In this document: positions 1-8,308 of the stretch, in pieces
Layout: every line of letters begins with the position of its first letter
How positions within the stretch are numbered: position 1 is the first letter of the stretch
NCBI RefSeq assembly: GCF_001514205.1
Contig: NZ_KQ948767.1
Location: forward strand, 377,561-412,791
DNA from: Streptomyces griseoruber
Lineage (GTDB): Bacteria > Actinomycetota > Actinomycetes > Streptomycetales > Streptomycetaceae
Length of the DNA: 35,231 bases
Direction of reading: 5' to 3'
Notes under the pieces: generated by a model
Told to the model about the DNA's origin: nothing
What the model saw: the letters and a program-made list of their open reading frames with translations, nothing else
Databases searched by the model: none
Position numbers and translations under genes: made by a program

Positions 1-163
1 CGGCGACCCGTTTCGCCGCGCCCGCGACACCCAGCTGTGCAGCGTCCCGGGATGAAATGCCCAGATCGTCGGCCACCTCCGGAATCGGCTTCCCGGTCTC
101 CGTCACGATCCGTACCGCCCCTTCACGGAACTCGGCGTCGTAGATGCGCTTCCTGGATGCCAT
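1..163 (-). pseudogene. IS3-family transposase OrfA, 5' part, frameshifted
   Basis: The minus-strand start at 163 gives MASRKRIYDAEFREGAVRIV, the usual N-terminus of IS3-type OrfA helix-turn-helix proteins of actinomycetes. After residue 36 (about 50-55) the frame breaks. The expected continuation (GTLHSWVSRARRNG) is present one frame away, so a small indel has disrupted the gene. The window edge cuts the rest, so orfB and the far IS end cannot be seen. It is transcribed in the same direction as the LuxR-type regulator gene to its right. Family call is firm; whether the copy works is judged only from this broken stretch. Confidence 0.75.
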
Positions 164-256
164 GACCCCCAACTATCCCTCCGGTCACGGTCTCCACAGT
201 AGGAGGGGAGATGCATCGCCTCTCAGCTGGACGAACCCTTTTTCAGGAGCGAGTAG

Positions 257-3200
257 TTAGGCCGGGGACGCCAGCTCCGCCCTGCTGCTCACCCCCAGTT
301 TGCGGCCGGCTTGCTCGATAAGTCCGGTCACGTCGTGCGGGGTCAGGAGCAGGGCCTGGGCGATCTGACGGTCACTGTGACCTGCGCGGAGCAGCTCGAC
401 CAGCCGGTGTTCGGTCGGGGAGAGGCTCGGGGCCGCCGGTGGAGCTGGCTTCGGGCGCACTCCTGCCGCGGCGAGCGCTGCGCGTACTTGGCCGGCCAGC
501 AGGACACTGCCGCAGGTGTCCGCGAGGTGGAGCGCCTGGGTGAGGGCCTGGCGGGCCTCGTCGGCCTCGCCGCCGCGCATGAGAGCGGTTCCCAGCCCGT
601 AGTGGGCGCGGGCCAGTTCCAGTCGGGCGGGGGACCGTTTCAGCAGGGCCACGGCCTCGCGCAGGAGGGCCTGTCCCCTGCGTCCGCCGTGGATGACGCC
701 CAGACAGCGTGAGGCCACCCCGATCGCTCGCTCGGTGCCCCACCGGTGGGCCAGCTCCAGTTCCTCGGTGGCCAGTTCGAGCGCGTCCGTCCGCTGTCCG
801 AGCGTGAGGTGCAGCAAGGCCGCCCGTGACCGCCACGGCACCCCGGCCAGGTTCATGACCTGTGCCCGGTTCTCCTCCGCGCCGTACTCGTGCAGGATGG
901 CGAGGGCGGCGGCCGGGTTGCCCCGCGCCGCGTGCAGGCGACTGCGTGCGAGGAGCGCCGGGCCCTGCCAGGTCCAGCCCACCCGGTCGAAGTCGGCGTC
1001 CGCGGTGAGCACTGCCGTCGCCGAGGTCAGGTCGCACCGCTCGATCAGCGACTCGCCCACCTGGGTCGTCATCGCCAGCCTGACCCGAGGCTCCAAGCCC
1101 TGGTCGGCCGTGGTGGCGGGGTGTCCGAAGTCAGCGGTGAGCGGGAGCTGTCGGCCGCGGCGGGCCTGGACGAGCAGTTGCCAGGTCAGCGCGGACGAGA
1201 CCATCAGGAACGAGCCCCATCGGCCGCCCATGTCGCCGATGCGGTCGAAGCGCGCGACTGCGTCGTCGAGCCGGTCGGTGGCCACGAAGGCCAGCCCGGC
1301 GAGGGTCACGAGCATGTGGGACGTGTCCGCTGCGACCAGGCCGCCTCGCAGGGCCCGGTCGAGGAGGTCGTTGGTGACCTGGGCACTGGCCTCCCCGGTG
1401 GTGGCCGAGGCGGACAGCGCGGCCAGGACCATGCACTCACCAGGGGTGTCACCGGCCAGCTTGTGGTCCCACAGCTGTCGTGCGTGCCGGCGTGCGGCGG
1501 GGAGCGTGGACAGCTGGTCGTAACCGATCAACAGCATCTGCGCCTGAAGGAACCACGACACCTCACGAGCGAGGCCGATGCCGTCGTCGGTCTGCCCCAG
1601 ATCGTCCACCGCACGGGCGAGGATGTCGACGGCGCGCTCGTGCTCATGGCTGAGGAACAGCGCGCTGGCGAGCAGAGAGGCCGCCTCGGCCAGCGCATAC
1701 GGGTCGGCTAACGCCATCGAGGCCTGCGTCAGGTGGTGCCTGGCCGCGCCGACATCGATCTGTATCTCGTCCTTGCCCAACTCCAGCAGCAAGGGACCAC
1801 GCTCTTCGACGGACACCGGCTCGCGCAGAGCCCGGCGCAGATAGGCGGAGGTGACCTCCGGAGCCCCTCGGCCACGAGTCGCCCGCGCCGCCTCCCGCAG
1901 GGCGTCCACCCACCAGCTCTCACCGCCCGGTTCGGCCAGCAGCAGATGGGCCGCCACCAGATCGTCGGCCGCGCCGTCGCTCCGCAGCAGTTCGGCTGCC
2001 CGCGCGTGACCGGCGGCCAGTTCCACCGGCCCCAGGACGGCTTCGGCGACAGCGGTGCGGACCAGGGCGTGCCCGAACCGCACCGGCTCATCCGGCGCCA
2101 GCACACCGATCTGCCGCAGCCTGCCGCCGAGCTCCCGTGCCGTCGACTCGCCCAGCCCCGCCAGCTCGGCCGCGACCTTCCAGGTGGCCTCGTCCCCCAG
2201 CACCACCAGGGCCCGCGCCAGGCGGAGGACCGGCTCCGGCTCGTCGGCCAGCCGCTTGACCACGGTTCCGGCCAGGATCCGGCCCCGGAACTCCGCCACC
2301 AGATGGGCCCGATCGTCGGTGGCCCTGACCTGGTTGCCGGCCAGGGTCCGCAGCAACTCGTGCAGCAGCAGCGGGTTGCTTTCGGTGGCCGAGGCACACG
2401 CGGCGACGAACCGTGGTTCAGCGGGCCCCAGGCTCGCCCGCACCAGGTGGGTCACACTGTCGATGTCCAACCCGGGCAGGCCGACCAGACGGCAGTACGG
2501 CTGTCCGGCGATCCGCTCCAGCATCGGCTCGGCCCCGGCCCCGTTGTCCGGCCGCCCCGCCAGCACCAGCAGCAGGGGCAGACCCCGCAGACGCCGCGCC
2601 AGGTACTCAAGCCACCGCACCGACGGGACATCCGCCCAGTGCACGTCATCGACCACCAGGGCGACCGGCCCCTCGTCGGCGACATGCACCATCAGCCAGT
2701 ACAGGCTGTGCAGAAGGCCCAGCGATGCCTCGGGCGACAGCTCACCGGTCCCCTCCACACGCAGCGCGTGCGACGCCAACTGCGCCGGACCCGACAACAG
2801 CCGTGCCCGCCCCTCGTCGCCGGCTCGGGCCAGCAGAGGCTCGACCAGCTGCCGCAGCACCGCGAAGGCGAAGCCCTGCTCCAGCTCCGCCCCGCTCGCG
2901 GACATCACCAGCATCTCCCGCGGCTGCTGGAGGCTTGCCCACGCATCCAGCAGCGCGGTCTTCCCCATCCCCGCGCCCGCCCGTACCAGCACCACGCCGC
3001 CCCGGCCCGCCCGTGCCTCGCCGGCCGCACGCTCCAGGACCACCAGCTGGTCCTGACAACCGAGCAGCCCGGACGGCGCCGGGCCGTCGTCGGCAGGAGG
3101 AATCGTCTGCCGGCCGGGGCGGCCCGCCGCGAGCAACGCGGCGGCGTCGGCGTCACCCAGCCCCAGCGCCGACACCAGCAACTGCGCCGTGCGGCGCTGC

Positions 3201-3331
3201 GGACGCGCCCGCCGGCCGCGCTCCAGATCCCGGATGGACCGGGCCGCCATCCCGGCGGCCTCGGCCAGCTCCTCCTGTGTCAACCCCGCGGCCCGGCGAA
3301 AGACCAACAGCATCTCACCGAACGTCGCCAA
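257..3331 (-). CDS. XRE-AAA-LuxR (LAL-like) transcriptional regulator
   Basis: This 1024-aa protein has three parts. Residues 5-55 form an XRE-type helix-turn-helix (GLTQEELAEAAGMAARSIRD). Next comes an AAA/STAND ATPase with Walker A GAGMGKT at 119-125 and a Walker B-like segment VALVVDDVHWAD at 223-234, followed by a long helical TPR-like region. Residues about 965-1020 form a LuxR-type helix-turn-helix (LSPTEHRLVELLRAGHSDRQIA). Large LAL regulators activate operons in response to nucleotide or ligand binding; two DNA-binding ends in one chain is less usual. The ATG at 3331 starts directly at the XRE domain. No target site was found near it. Its position about 6 kb from the injection-system operons makes a role there possible but unproven. 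It is bracketed by IS3-type remnants on the same strand. Confidence 0.9.
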   Translation of the reverse strand: MATFGEMLLVFRRAAGLTQEELAEAAGMAARSIRDLERGRRARPQRRTAQLLVSALGLGDADAAALLAAGRPGRQTIPPADDGPAPSGLLGCQDQLVVLERAAGEARAGRGGVVLVRAGAGMGKTALLDAWASLQQPREMLVMSASGAELEQGFAFAVLRQLVEPLLARAGDEGRARLLSGPAQLASHALRVEGTGELSPEASLGLLHSLYWLMVHVADEGPVALVVDDVHWADVPSVRWLEYLARRLRGLPLLLVLAGRPDNGAGAEPMLERIAGQPYCRLVGLPGLDIDSVTHLVRASLGPAEPRFVAACASATESNPLLLHELLRTLAGNQVRATDDRAHLVAEFRGRILAGTVVKRLADEPEPVLRLARALVVLGDEATWKVAAELAGLGESTARELGGRLRQIGVLAPDEPVRFGHALVRTAVAEAVLGPVELAAGHARAAELLRSDGAADDLVAAHLLLAEPGGESWWVDALREAARATRGRGAPEVTSAYLRRALREPVSVEERGPLLLELGKDEIQIDVGAARHHLTQASMALADPYALAEAASLLASALFLSHEHERAVDILARAVDDLGQTDDGIGLAREVSWFLQAQMLLIGYDQLSTLPAARRHARQLWDHKLAGDTPGECMVLAALSASATTGEASAQVTNDLLDRALRGGLVAADTSHMLVTLAGLAFVATDRLDDAVARFDRIGDMGGRWGSFLMVSSALTWQLLVQARRGRQLPLTADFGHPATTADQGLEPRVRLAMTTQVGESLIERCDLTSATAVLTADADFDRVGWTWQGPALLARSRLHAARGNPAAALAILHEYGAEENRAQVMNLAGVPWRSRAALLHLTLGQRTDALELATEELELAHRWGTERAIGVASRCLGVIHGGRRGQALLREAVALLKRSPARLELARAHYGLGTALMRGGEADEARQALTQALHLADTCGSVLLAGQVRAALAAAGVRPKPAPPAAPSLSPTEHRLVELLRAGHSDRQIAQALLLTPHDVTGLIEQAGRKLGVSSRAELASPA

Positions 3332-3568
3332 CTCCCCTGCCCCCCGTACCGTCCCGCCTCACGGGACGATCCCCTTCGAGTCTTGCCCGAAGCATCCGGG
3401 CGAGGACTCCGACGCCTCGCCGTTCAGCGGATGGTACTCACCGGCGACCACTGCTTGGCGGCCGCCCTCCCTTGCGAACAGGCGGGTCGGTGAGGTGCTG
3501 GTGGGGTGGACGTGGGCGACGCTGATGCCGGCCGCGAAGTGAGGGGGGAGGGTGGGGGAGCGAGTTTC

Positions 3569-3829
3569 GGTAGTGGTCGTCCATCGCGTAACCGAAGACT
3601 TCCCTCGTGCAGCAGTCGATAGACCGTTGCGAGATACGGCCGGCCTTCCCCGGCGGCGATATGGGTAAAGTCACCGACGAGCTCTTTCCCGGGCGCATCC
3701 GCGGTGAAGTTGCGGCCGGCGAGGTCCGCACGCGACCGGCCGCAGCCTGAGTGAGGTTGAACCTTCTCGGCCGTGGCGGGCAGGGCGCCAGGCCCAGTTC
3801 GGGCATGAGGCGGCGGACCAGCTCCCCTC
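3569..3829 (-). pseudogene. IS3-family transposase OrfB remnant
   Basis: Minus-strand pieces in three frames rebuild an internal part of an IS3 OrfB (DDE integrase). In order they are GELVRRLMPELGLAPC, RFNLTQAAAG, NFTADAPGKELVGDFTHIAA, GEGRPYLATV and CTREVFGYAMDDHYRN. The segment LVGDFTHI with LATV-x-D spans the region of the first catalytic aspartates of IS3 transposases. The frame changes several times and the downstream catalytic part is missing, so this is a dead fragment. Its upstream edge at about 3829 directly abuts a DUF4157 remnant, with no spacer visible. Confidence 0.75.
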
Positions 3830-4115
3830 GGCCCAGCGGTCGGCCGCCTGCTCCCAGAGGTCGCCGGGCACGCTGACGGTCCATCCTCCGCGCCTGGCTC
3901 CGCCGACCTCGCCAAGGGCCTGCTGGACGAGGTGGGCGGCTTCGGGGGCCAGCCAGCCGGAACCCGGACGGGGAGTGCGGCCGATAGGCGCCTCGCCGGA
4001 AGAACACGTGTGATCCGCCGGCGAACGCCTCGGCGCCCGGACCGCGGGCAAGGCGGTCGGCGGCAGGCCCGGTGTGGACGCGCATGGCGGACAGGTCGGC
4101 ACGCAGGCCGTGCTC
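3824..4115 (-). pseudogene. Degraded DUF4157 (eCIS cargo-type) N-terminal domain
   Basis: Reading down from 4115, the minus strand gives EHGLRADLSAMRVHTG, then GAEAFAGGSHVFFRRGAYRP. After a frameshift near 3950 it gives LAPEAAHLVQQALGEVGG and VSVPGDLWEQAADRWAEG. These are the conserved blocks of the DUF4157 metallopeptidase-like domain in the right order: the VRVHT strand, the HVFF-x-x-G-x-Y-x-P block, the HExxH helix and the PGD-x-W-E-x-x-AD block. The first histidine of the usual AHEaaH motif is proline here, and the N-terminal start is lost (an in-frame stop lies just upstream). The gene is cut off by the IS3 fragment. It belongs to a different subfamily from the intact DUF4157 gene at 16218-18707. 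No intact cargo domain follows. Confidence 0.65.
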
Positions 4116-4756
4116 CGAGGCCGTTCACGGACGACTCCTGTACTCGATGAGGAGCGGCTGCTGCTTGACCGCGTGCTGAAGAGCACGGGGGCGGAAGGGG
4201 CACCAGGAAGAACAACGGGAAGGACCACCGGAAGAACCGCGCGGGAACCTTCCGGTGCCGGAGCCGGTCCCATCGCCCACGACGGCCGGACCGGAGGCGG
4301 CGGCCCGCCCGAGGGACAGGGATCGGGCCGCCCTCGTTGTGCGAAGGGGGAACTTCACCGCGCCAGGAACGACGGCCCGCGCATGGTCCCGCCCAAGGCC
4401 CTGTCCAACGCCCTCGTCGCGCTCGACCGCCTCGGCGTTCACGAGGAACTCACGTGGTGAGCCCGCTGCCGGAGCAGCTGCGGCGAGCTGCCGGCTCTCG
4501 TCCCGACAACAGCCTCCAGCGGGCCGGACAGCCTCGTTCCCTGCGGTCGTTGCGGTCGCACAATCGCGAAGTACGCGTGGGGCCCGAGTTCCCGTGGAGA
4601 CGGCCGGATCACGCCGTCGCCAGTACTGCCGCTTTCAACCAACTGCGCCCTTCATACGGCTGCTTGCCGACTACGTTGACGCTCGCTGATCTGGGAGAGA
4701 CACCGTTCGGCCAGCAGCTGGACTCCGGGGGAACCGTGTTGCAAGGGATAGTCGTC
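4116..4756. other. Degenerate stretch without a convincing gene
   Basis: Both strands are open over short stretches, but no frame keeps a recognisable domain. The only coding-like piece is on the plus strand at 4383-4460 (ends PPKALSNALVALDRLGVHEE and a TGA at 4458), with no plausible start or family. A short direct repeat (GGACCACCGGAAGAAC-like) lies near 4210-4240. I see no promoter, terminator or RNA gene here. It is best read as worn-down sequence between the DUF4157 ghost and the next gene remnant. Confidence 0.4.
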
Positions 4757-4802
4757 GCATGTCCGACCTCAGCGGCGGAAGACCGGTGAGCGTCGGCGGA
4801 CC

Positions 4803-5109
4803 GTGGTCGCACCGGTCCACCTCGACGCACTGTGTCTGGCCGACGATCTCGATGTGCGGGGACCGGACAACGACTTCACCCGGCTCCCCTACCGCGATAC
4901 GGCCACCGGTCTGGATCGGAACGAGGATCTCCCTTACCTCAGCGAGATCATGGTGCGGACCCCCTTCCAGGGGGCCGGGCGGTCGACTGCCCATCGGCGA
5001 TCTCACCAGGAGCATCGCCGCGGCGCTGGGCGTCGAGTCGCTCGGATCCGGCGACTTCGCCCGGCAGATGATCGAGACGGCCGAGCGGGTGACCTTCCTG
5101 AGCTCCTGA
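4803..5109 (+). pseudogene. Internally deleted remnant of an unknown gene
   Basis: From the GTG at 4803 the plus strand reads VVAPVHLDALCLADDLDV, then DFTRLPYRD and LDRNEDLPYLSEIMVRTPFQ. At about 4980 the frame changes and the other frame continues as GGRLPIGDLTRSIAAALGVE to a TGA at 5107-5109. Both halves have the composition of real Streptomyces protein, so the likeliest reading is one larger gene that lost its middle. From memory, the first half resembles the N-terminus of large uncharacterised proteins found with tail-like systems, but I cannot verify that. The next gene starts 170 bp downstream in the same direction. Confidence 0.45.
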
Positions 5110-5278
5110 CCGATTCCGCGACCGCGCCCCCTTCACCCCTCGCCTCTCCCGAGGCCCGAACCGTCCTGGCCCGCGCCCGGAGCCGGCAAGGCGTGCACCT
5201 CACGTCCCCCGCCCGCGTACCCGCGTCGCCCCGCCCGAGCGCAAAGACCTCCTCAGACCCCGAGAACGGAACTCCGAC

Positions 5279-6646
5279 ATGACCACCTTCCACGTCGCGG
5301 TCGACCACCCGGACCCCGACACCCACGGCATCACCACCACCTATATGGGCACCGTCGACCAGGCCCACATCGACCGGGTACGCGCCATCGCCGCCCTTCC
5401 GGGCTCCGAGCGCCACGTCAAGGAACACCCCCGGTACGAGGGCGCCTTCATGGTCCTGCGCGACGACGGCGACCTGGACGTCTACGAGCCCACCAGCCCG
5501 GCCGAGCACGCCGCAGACGAGCCCGACCCGCTGCCGAAGACCCACGACGAGAGCGGCGAGGGTTTCGTAGGGACTCTGAGCGGCGACCGCAGCCTGGGCG
5601 TTCTGCCGCACAGCGCCTCGGGCCCGGCGTACATCGCCGGCGTGACCCGGTTCGGCGCGCAGCGCATCGGAGGACCGATGGACACCCCGCTCGAGCCGCC
5701 GCGGGCGGTGTGGCACACCACCGAGTCCCCGGCCGGCGGCGACTACTTCACGTCCGTGGCCGCCTTCCTGATACGTGCCGGGGTGGAACCGCAGGTGATC
5801 TACTGCCCTGTCACCGACCGGCTGGGCCAGTTCGGGCCCCTGAACCTGTCGTCGAGGGCGCTGAAGAACGACGGCACGCACCGCACGAACCGAACCGGCA
5901 AGGTCTGCATCCAGATCGAGGTGCTGGGACGTGCCAGCGCTCCGTGGACGAAGGGTTTCGACCCGAAGGCCAAGCCGAACTTCCAGAGGTTGCTCACCGC
6001 GATACGCGCGCACGGCATCCCGGACGTGTGGCCCGTCGGGGCCCCGCCGGCCACCGCCGCCGCCGCGACGGAGCGGCCCAGAGGCGTTTGGGAGAACAAG
6101 GGCGGCCACTACGGACACTCCCAGATCCCCGGCCAGGACCACTGGGACCCCGGGGCCCTGGACACCGAGATCGTACCGGGCAGGCCCAGCTCCGCCGACG
6201 GGGAAACCACTCCGGACACCGGGTCCGGCACCTACACCGTGAAGGCGGGCGACACCCTGACCTCCATCGCGGCCGCGCACCGCACGACCGTGGGTGCACT
6301 GCTGTCCCTCAACGGCATCAAGGACGCCGACGAGATCTCCGTGGGGCAGAAACTGAAACTGCCGACGGCGGCCCCGGCGAAGCCGCCGACACCGCGGTAC
6401 GAGCCGTTTCCGGGGACGGCGTTCTTCCACGCCGGCCGCCGCAGCCCCCTGGTCACCGCCCTCGGAAGGCGCCTGGTGGAGCTCGGCTTCGGCAAGCACT
6501 ACACCTCCGGTCCCGGACCCGAATGGTCGGAGGCGGACAGGCGCAACGTCGCTGACTTCCAGCGCTCCCGGCCAGAACTGGCGGGCGACGCGGACGGGAT
6601 CCCGGGCCCCAGTACGTGGGCCGCGCTGAAGATCCCGAAGCTCTGA
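5279..6646 (+). CDS. Peptidoglycan amidase-like protein with LysM and PG-binding domains
   Basis: The 455-aa protein has a central amidase_2/PGRP-like domain. AVWHTTES places a candidate zinc histidine at 146, and GHYGHSQIPGQDHWDPG at 276-292 supplies H280 and H288/D290, the usual second and third ligands. It is followed by a LysM domain (about 317-363, TYTVKAGDTLTSIAAAHRTT) and a C-terminal actinobacterial peptidoglycan-binding domain (about 376-455). Such proteins cut the amide between N-acetylmuramic acid and L-alanine. There is no signal peptide or membrane segment at the N-terminus, which is unusual for a wall enzyme and typical of lysins released with phage-like particles. It sits upstream of the injection-system genes on the same strand but is separated from them by a regulator and debris. 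The first 100 residues match nothing I know. Confidence 0.8.
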   Translation: MTTFHVAVDHPDPDTHGITTTYMGTVDQAHIDRVRAIAALPGSERHVKEHPRYEGAFMVLRDDGDLDVYEPTSPAEHAADEPDPLPKTHDESGEGFVGTLSGDRSLGVLPHSASGPAYIAGVTRFGAQRIGGPMDTPLEPPRAVWHTTESPAGGDYFTSVAAFLIRAGVEPQVIYCPVTDRLGQFGPLNLSSRALKNDGTHRTNRTGKVCIQIEVLGRASAPWTKGFDPKAKPNFQRLLTAIRAHGIPDVWPVGAPPATAAAATERPRGVWENKGGHYGHSQIPGQDHWDPGALDTEIVPGRPSSADGETTPDTGSGTYTVKAGDTLTSIAAAHRTTVGALLSLNGIKDADEISVGQKLKLPTAAPAKPPTPRYEPFPGTAFFHAGRRSPLVTALGRRLVELGFGKHYTSGPGPEWSEADRRNVADFQRSRPELAGDADGIPGPSTWAALKIPKL

Positions 6647-6653
6647 AGCGTGC

Positions 6654-6955
6654 TCAGCCCGACACACCGACGGCCGAGAGCTGCGTCCCGAGTCGAACCC
6701 GGTGCCGCTGCTCCCGGTCACGACCGCGCAGGCCGCTGCCGAGCGGGGTGCCGTCGAGGAGGATCGTGCCGCCGGTGACCGCTTGCAGTCCGACGATCGC
6801 GCGGACCAGGGCGGTCTTGCCGGAGCCCAAAACGCCTACGTGCCCGCCGTGGCAGCGGCGGACGCCTGCTGCAGACGGGCACGGCGCTGGTCGAAGTCGG
6901 CGCCGGTCAGGGGCTGTCCGTCGGGCCGGGCATAGTCAAGTTTCAATATCCACAT
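6654..6955 (-). pseudogene. ABC-transporter ATPase fragment
   Basis: On the minus strand a piece starting at 6955 (MWILKLDYARPDGQPLTGAD) runs into a stop at 6836. In another frame the sequence continues as GVLGSGKTALVRAIVGLQ (a Walker A, GxxGSGKT), GGTILLDGTPL and RVRLGTQLSAVG (position of the Q-loop), ending at TGA 6656-6654. This is the first third of an ABC nucleotide-binding domain. The signature motif, Walker B and H-loop are all missing, and at least one frameshift splits it. It fills the gap between the amidase and the BTAD regulator and has no visible function. Confidence 0.55.
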
Positions 6956-6983
6956 TGGACACCACCACGATTTAAGGGGCCTT

Positions 6984-7736
6984 GTGTCGTCGCCTGGTGC
7001 GCCCGTGCGCGAATCAGTCAGAAGAGGGCGGATCGAGCTGTTCGACGGTTTCCGTCTCCAGGTGGAAGGCACCTGGATCCATCCCGTGACCAATGGCCAA
7101 CGACTGCTGGCCTTCTTGAGTCTGCTCGGGCCCGCCCCACGGACCGTCGTCGCCGGGACCCTCTGGTCAAACGTGCCCGAGAACCGAGCGCTGGGCAGCC
7201 TGCGGACCACCATGTGGCGGCTCAACCACGCCGTACCCGGACTGATCGTGGCGGCGCGGGGTCAGCTGGCCCTGGCCGAGTTCGTCAGGGTCGACGTGAC
7301 CGAGTTCGTCAGTACCGCGGGCGCCCGGTTCCGCCACCCCGGCGGTACCGGACTGCACTCGCCGGAACTACGGCTGCGCGAGCTCCTACCCGGCTGGGAC
7401 GACGACTGGGTGATCTTCGAACGGGATCGGCTGCGCCAGCTCCGCCTGCACCAGCTTGAGGCGGCCGCAGCCGATCTGTGCGCTCTGGGAGGCTATGCGA
7501 TGGCGCTCGACGCCGCCCTTGAAGCGGTCCGCAGCGAACCACTGCGGGAGAGCGCACGCCGCGCTGTGATAGGGGTCCACCTCGCCGAGGGCAACTTCGC
7601 CGAGGCACTGCGCGAGTACAAGCGGTTCCGCGCTCTGCTGGCGGAGCAACTGGGCGTGGAGCCGTCCCTGGACCTCACCGACCTGGTGTTCCGGCGAGAA
7701 CCTCTCCGGAACCGGACGAAGGCGGCCCTGATCTGA
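6984..7736 (+). CDS. SARP-like (winged helix + BTAD) transcriptional regulator
   Basis: A 250-aa protein. Residues about 14-95 (GRIELFDGFRLQVEGTWIHP to LWSNVPENRALGSLRTTMWR) match the OmpR-like winged-helix domain of Streptomyces antibiotic regulatory proteins. Residues about 100-245 match the bacterial transcriptional activation domain (LRELLPGWDDDWVIFERDRL; LRESARRAVIGVHLAEGNFA; LLAEQLGVEPS). The length fits the small SARPs, which bind 7-bp direct repeats with 4-bp spacers next to the -10 box. Exactly such repeats occur upstream of both injection-system operons (9291-9319 and 31077-31105), so it is the prime candidate for their activator. It uses a GTG start at 6984 with AAGGGG 4 bases upstream. 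No similar repeats precede its own gene. Translation would continue in frame for 50 codons past its TGA. Confidence 0.9.
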   Translation: MSSPGAPVRESVRRGRIELFDGFRLQVEGTWIHPVTNGQRLLAFLSLLGPAPRTVVAGTLWSNVPENRALGSLRTTMWRLNHAVPGLIVAARGQLALAEFVRVDVTEFVSTAGARFRHPGGTGLHSPELRLRELLPGWDDDWVIFERDRLRQLRLHQLEAAAADLCALGGYAMALDAALEAVRSEPLRESARRAVIGVHLAEGNFAEALREYKRFRALLAEQLGVEPSLDLTDLVFRREPLRNRTKAALI

Positions 7737-7867
7737 TGGGGCGGCTTCTCTAGTCGGTTGGAGGGCACGGACCTCTGCCCCGACTGCACCATGGGGTGGC
7801 TGGACGCGCAGTCACCCCGGATCCCACGTTGCCCCCGCTGTGTTTTGCCCGGTCCTGCAAGAGGGCC

Positions 7868-7885
7868 GCCGGCCTCCGGGCCGGC
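7868..7885 (+). terminator. GC-rich hairpin downstream of the BTAD gene
   Basis: A perfect 7-bp inverted repeat, GCCGGCC and GGCCGGC, encloses the 4-base loop TCCG, 131 bases after the stop codon of the BTAD regulator. No T-run follows, which is common for actinomycete terminators. It could equally be a remnant of the neighbouring IS110 end. Confidence 0.45.
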
Positions 7886-7983
7886 ATGACTGCTCCTCCC
7901 TGTCGAACGGATGAGAACGGATGACCTGGGGGGCACCGGGTCCGGGAGGCGCCGTCGGAGACGCTGATGAGCGCCTCTGTGTG

Positions 7984-8308
7984 TCAAGCGATCGTGATGT
8001 GAGCCTTGTGACGGTCGCGGTTTGAGGGTGCGATAGACAACATTCGAGAGGCGTCGTTTGAGGGCGCTGCGTGCCTCCGCCGGTGTCCAGCCCTCGGCGA
8101 TCTTGCGCAGGTAGTACTCCTGTCCACGGCCGCCGTCGCGAATCTGGCAGACACCGACCATGTGCGGCACCGAGTTGAGGGCTCGGTTTCCCCCGGGTGT
8201 TGAGGCGGTGGCGGGTGTTCTTCCCGCTGGAGGCGTCCAGGGGGGCCGTACCGGTATGGCTGGCGGAGTGGTGCTCAGTAGGAAAGCGCGTGACGTGGCC
8301 CAGGCGCG
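7984..8308 (-). pseudogene. IS110-family transposase C-terminal remnant
   Basis: Read on the minus strand, the pieces are HVTRFPTEHHSASHTGTAPL, DASSGKNTRHRLNTRG, then in a second frame GGNRALNSVPHMVGVCQIRD and YYLRKIAEGWTPAEARSALK, and in a third frame RDRHKAHITIA ending at TGA 7986-7984. This is the C-terminal (transposase_20) half of an IS110-type enzyme, including the GNRALN and QIRD-G-x-G-xxYY blocks. Two frameshifts inactivate it. It stops head-on against the N-terminal half of another IS110 gene that starts at 8309 on the other strand. Confidence 0.75.

Noticed and set aside
7990..8015. GTGATGT and GTGACGG pair resembling the CIS operator heptamers
   Set aside because: The spacing is 14 bp rather than 11, and the bases encode the C-terminus of the IS110 remnant.
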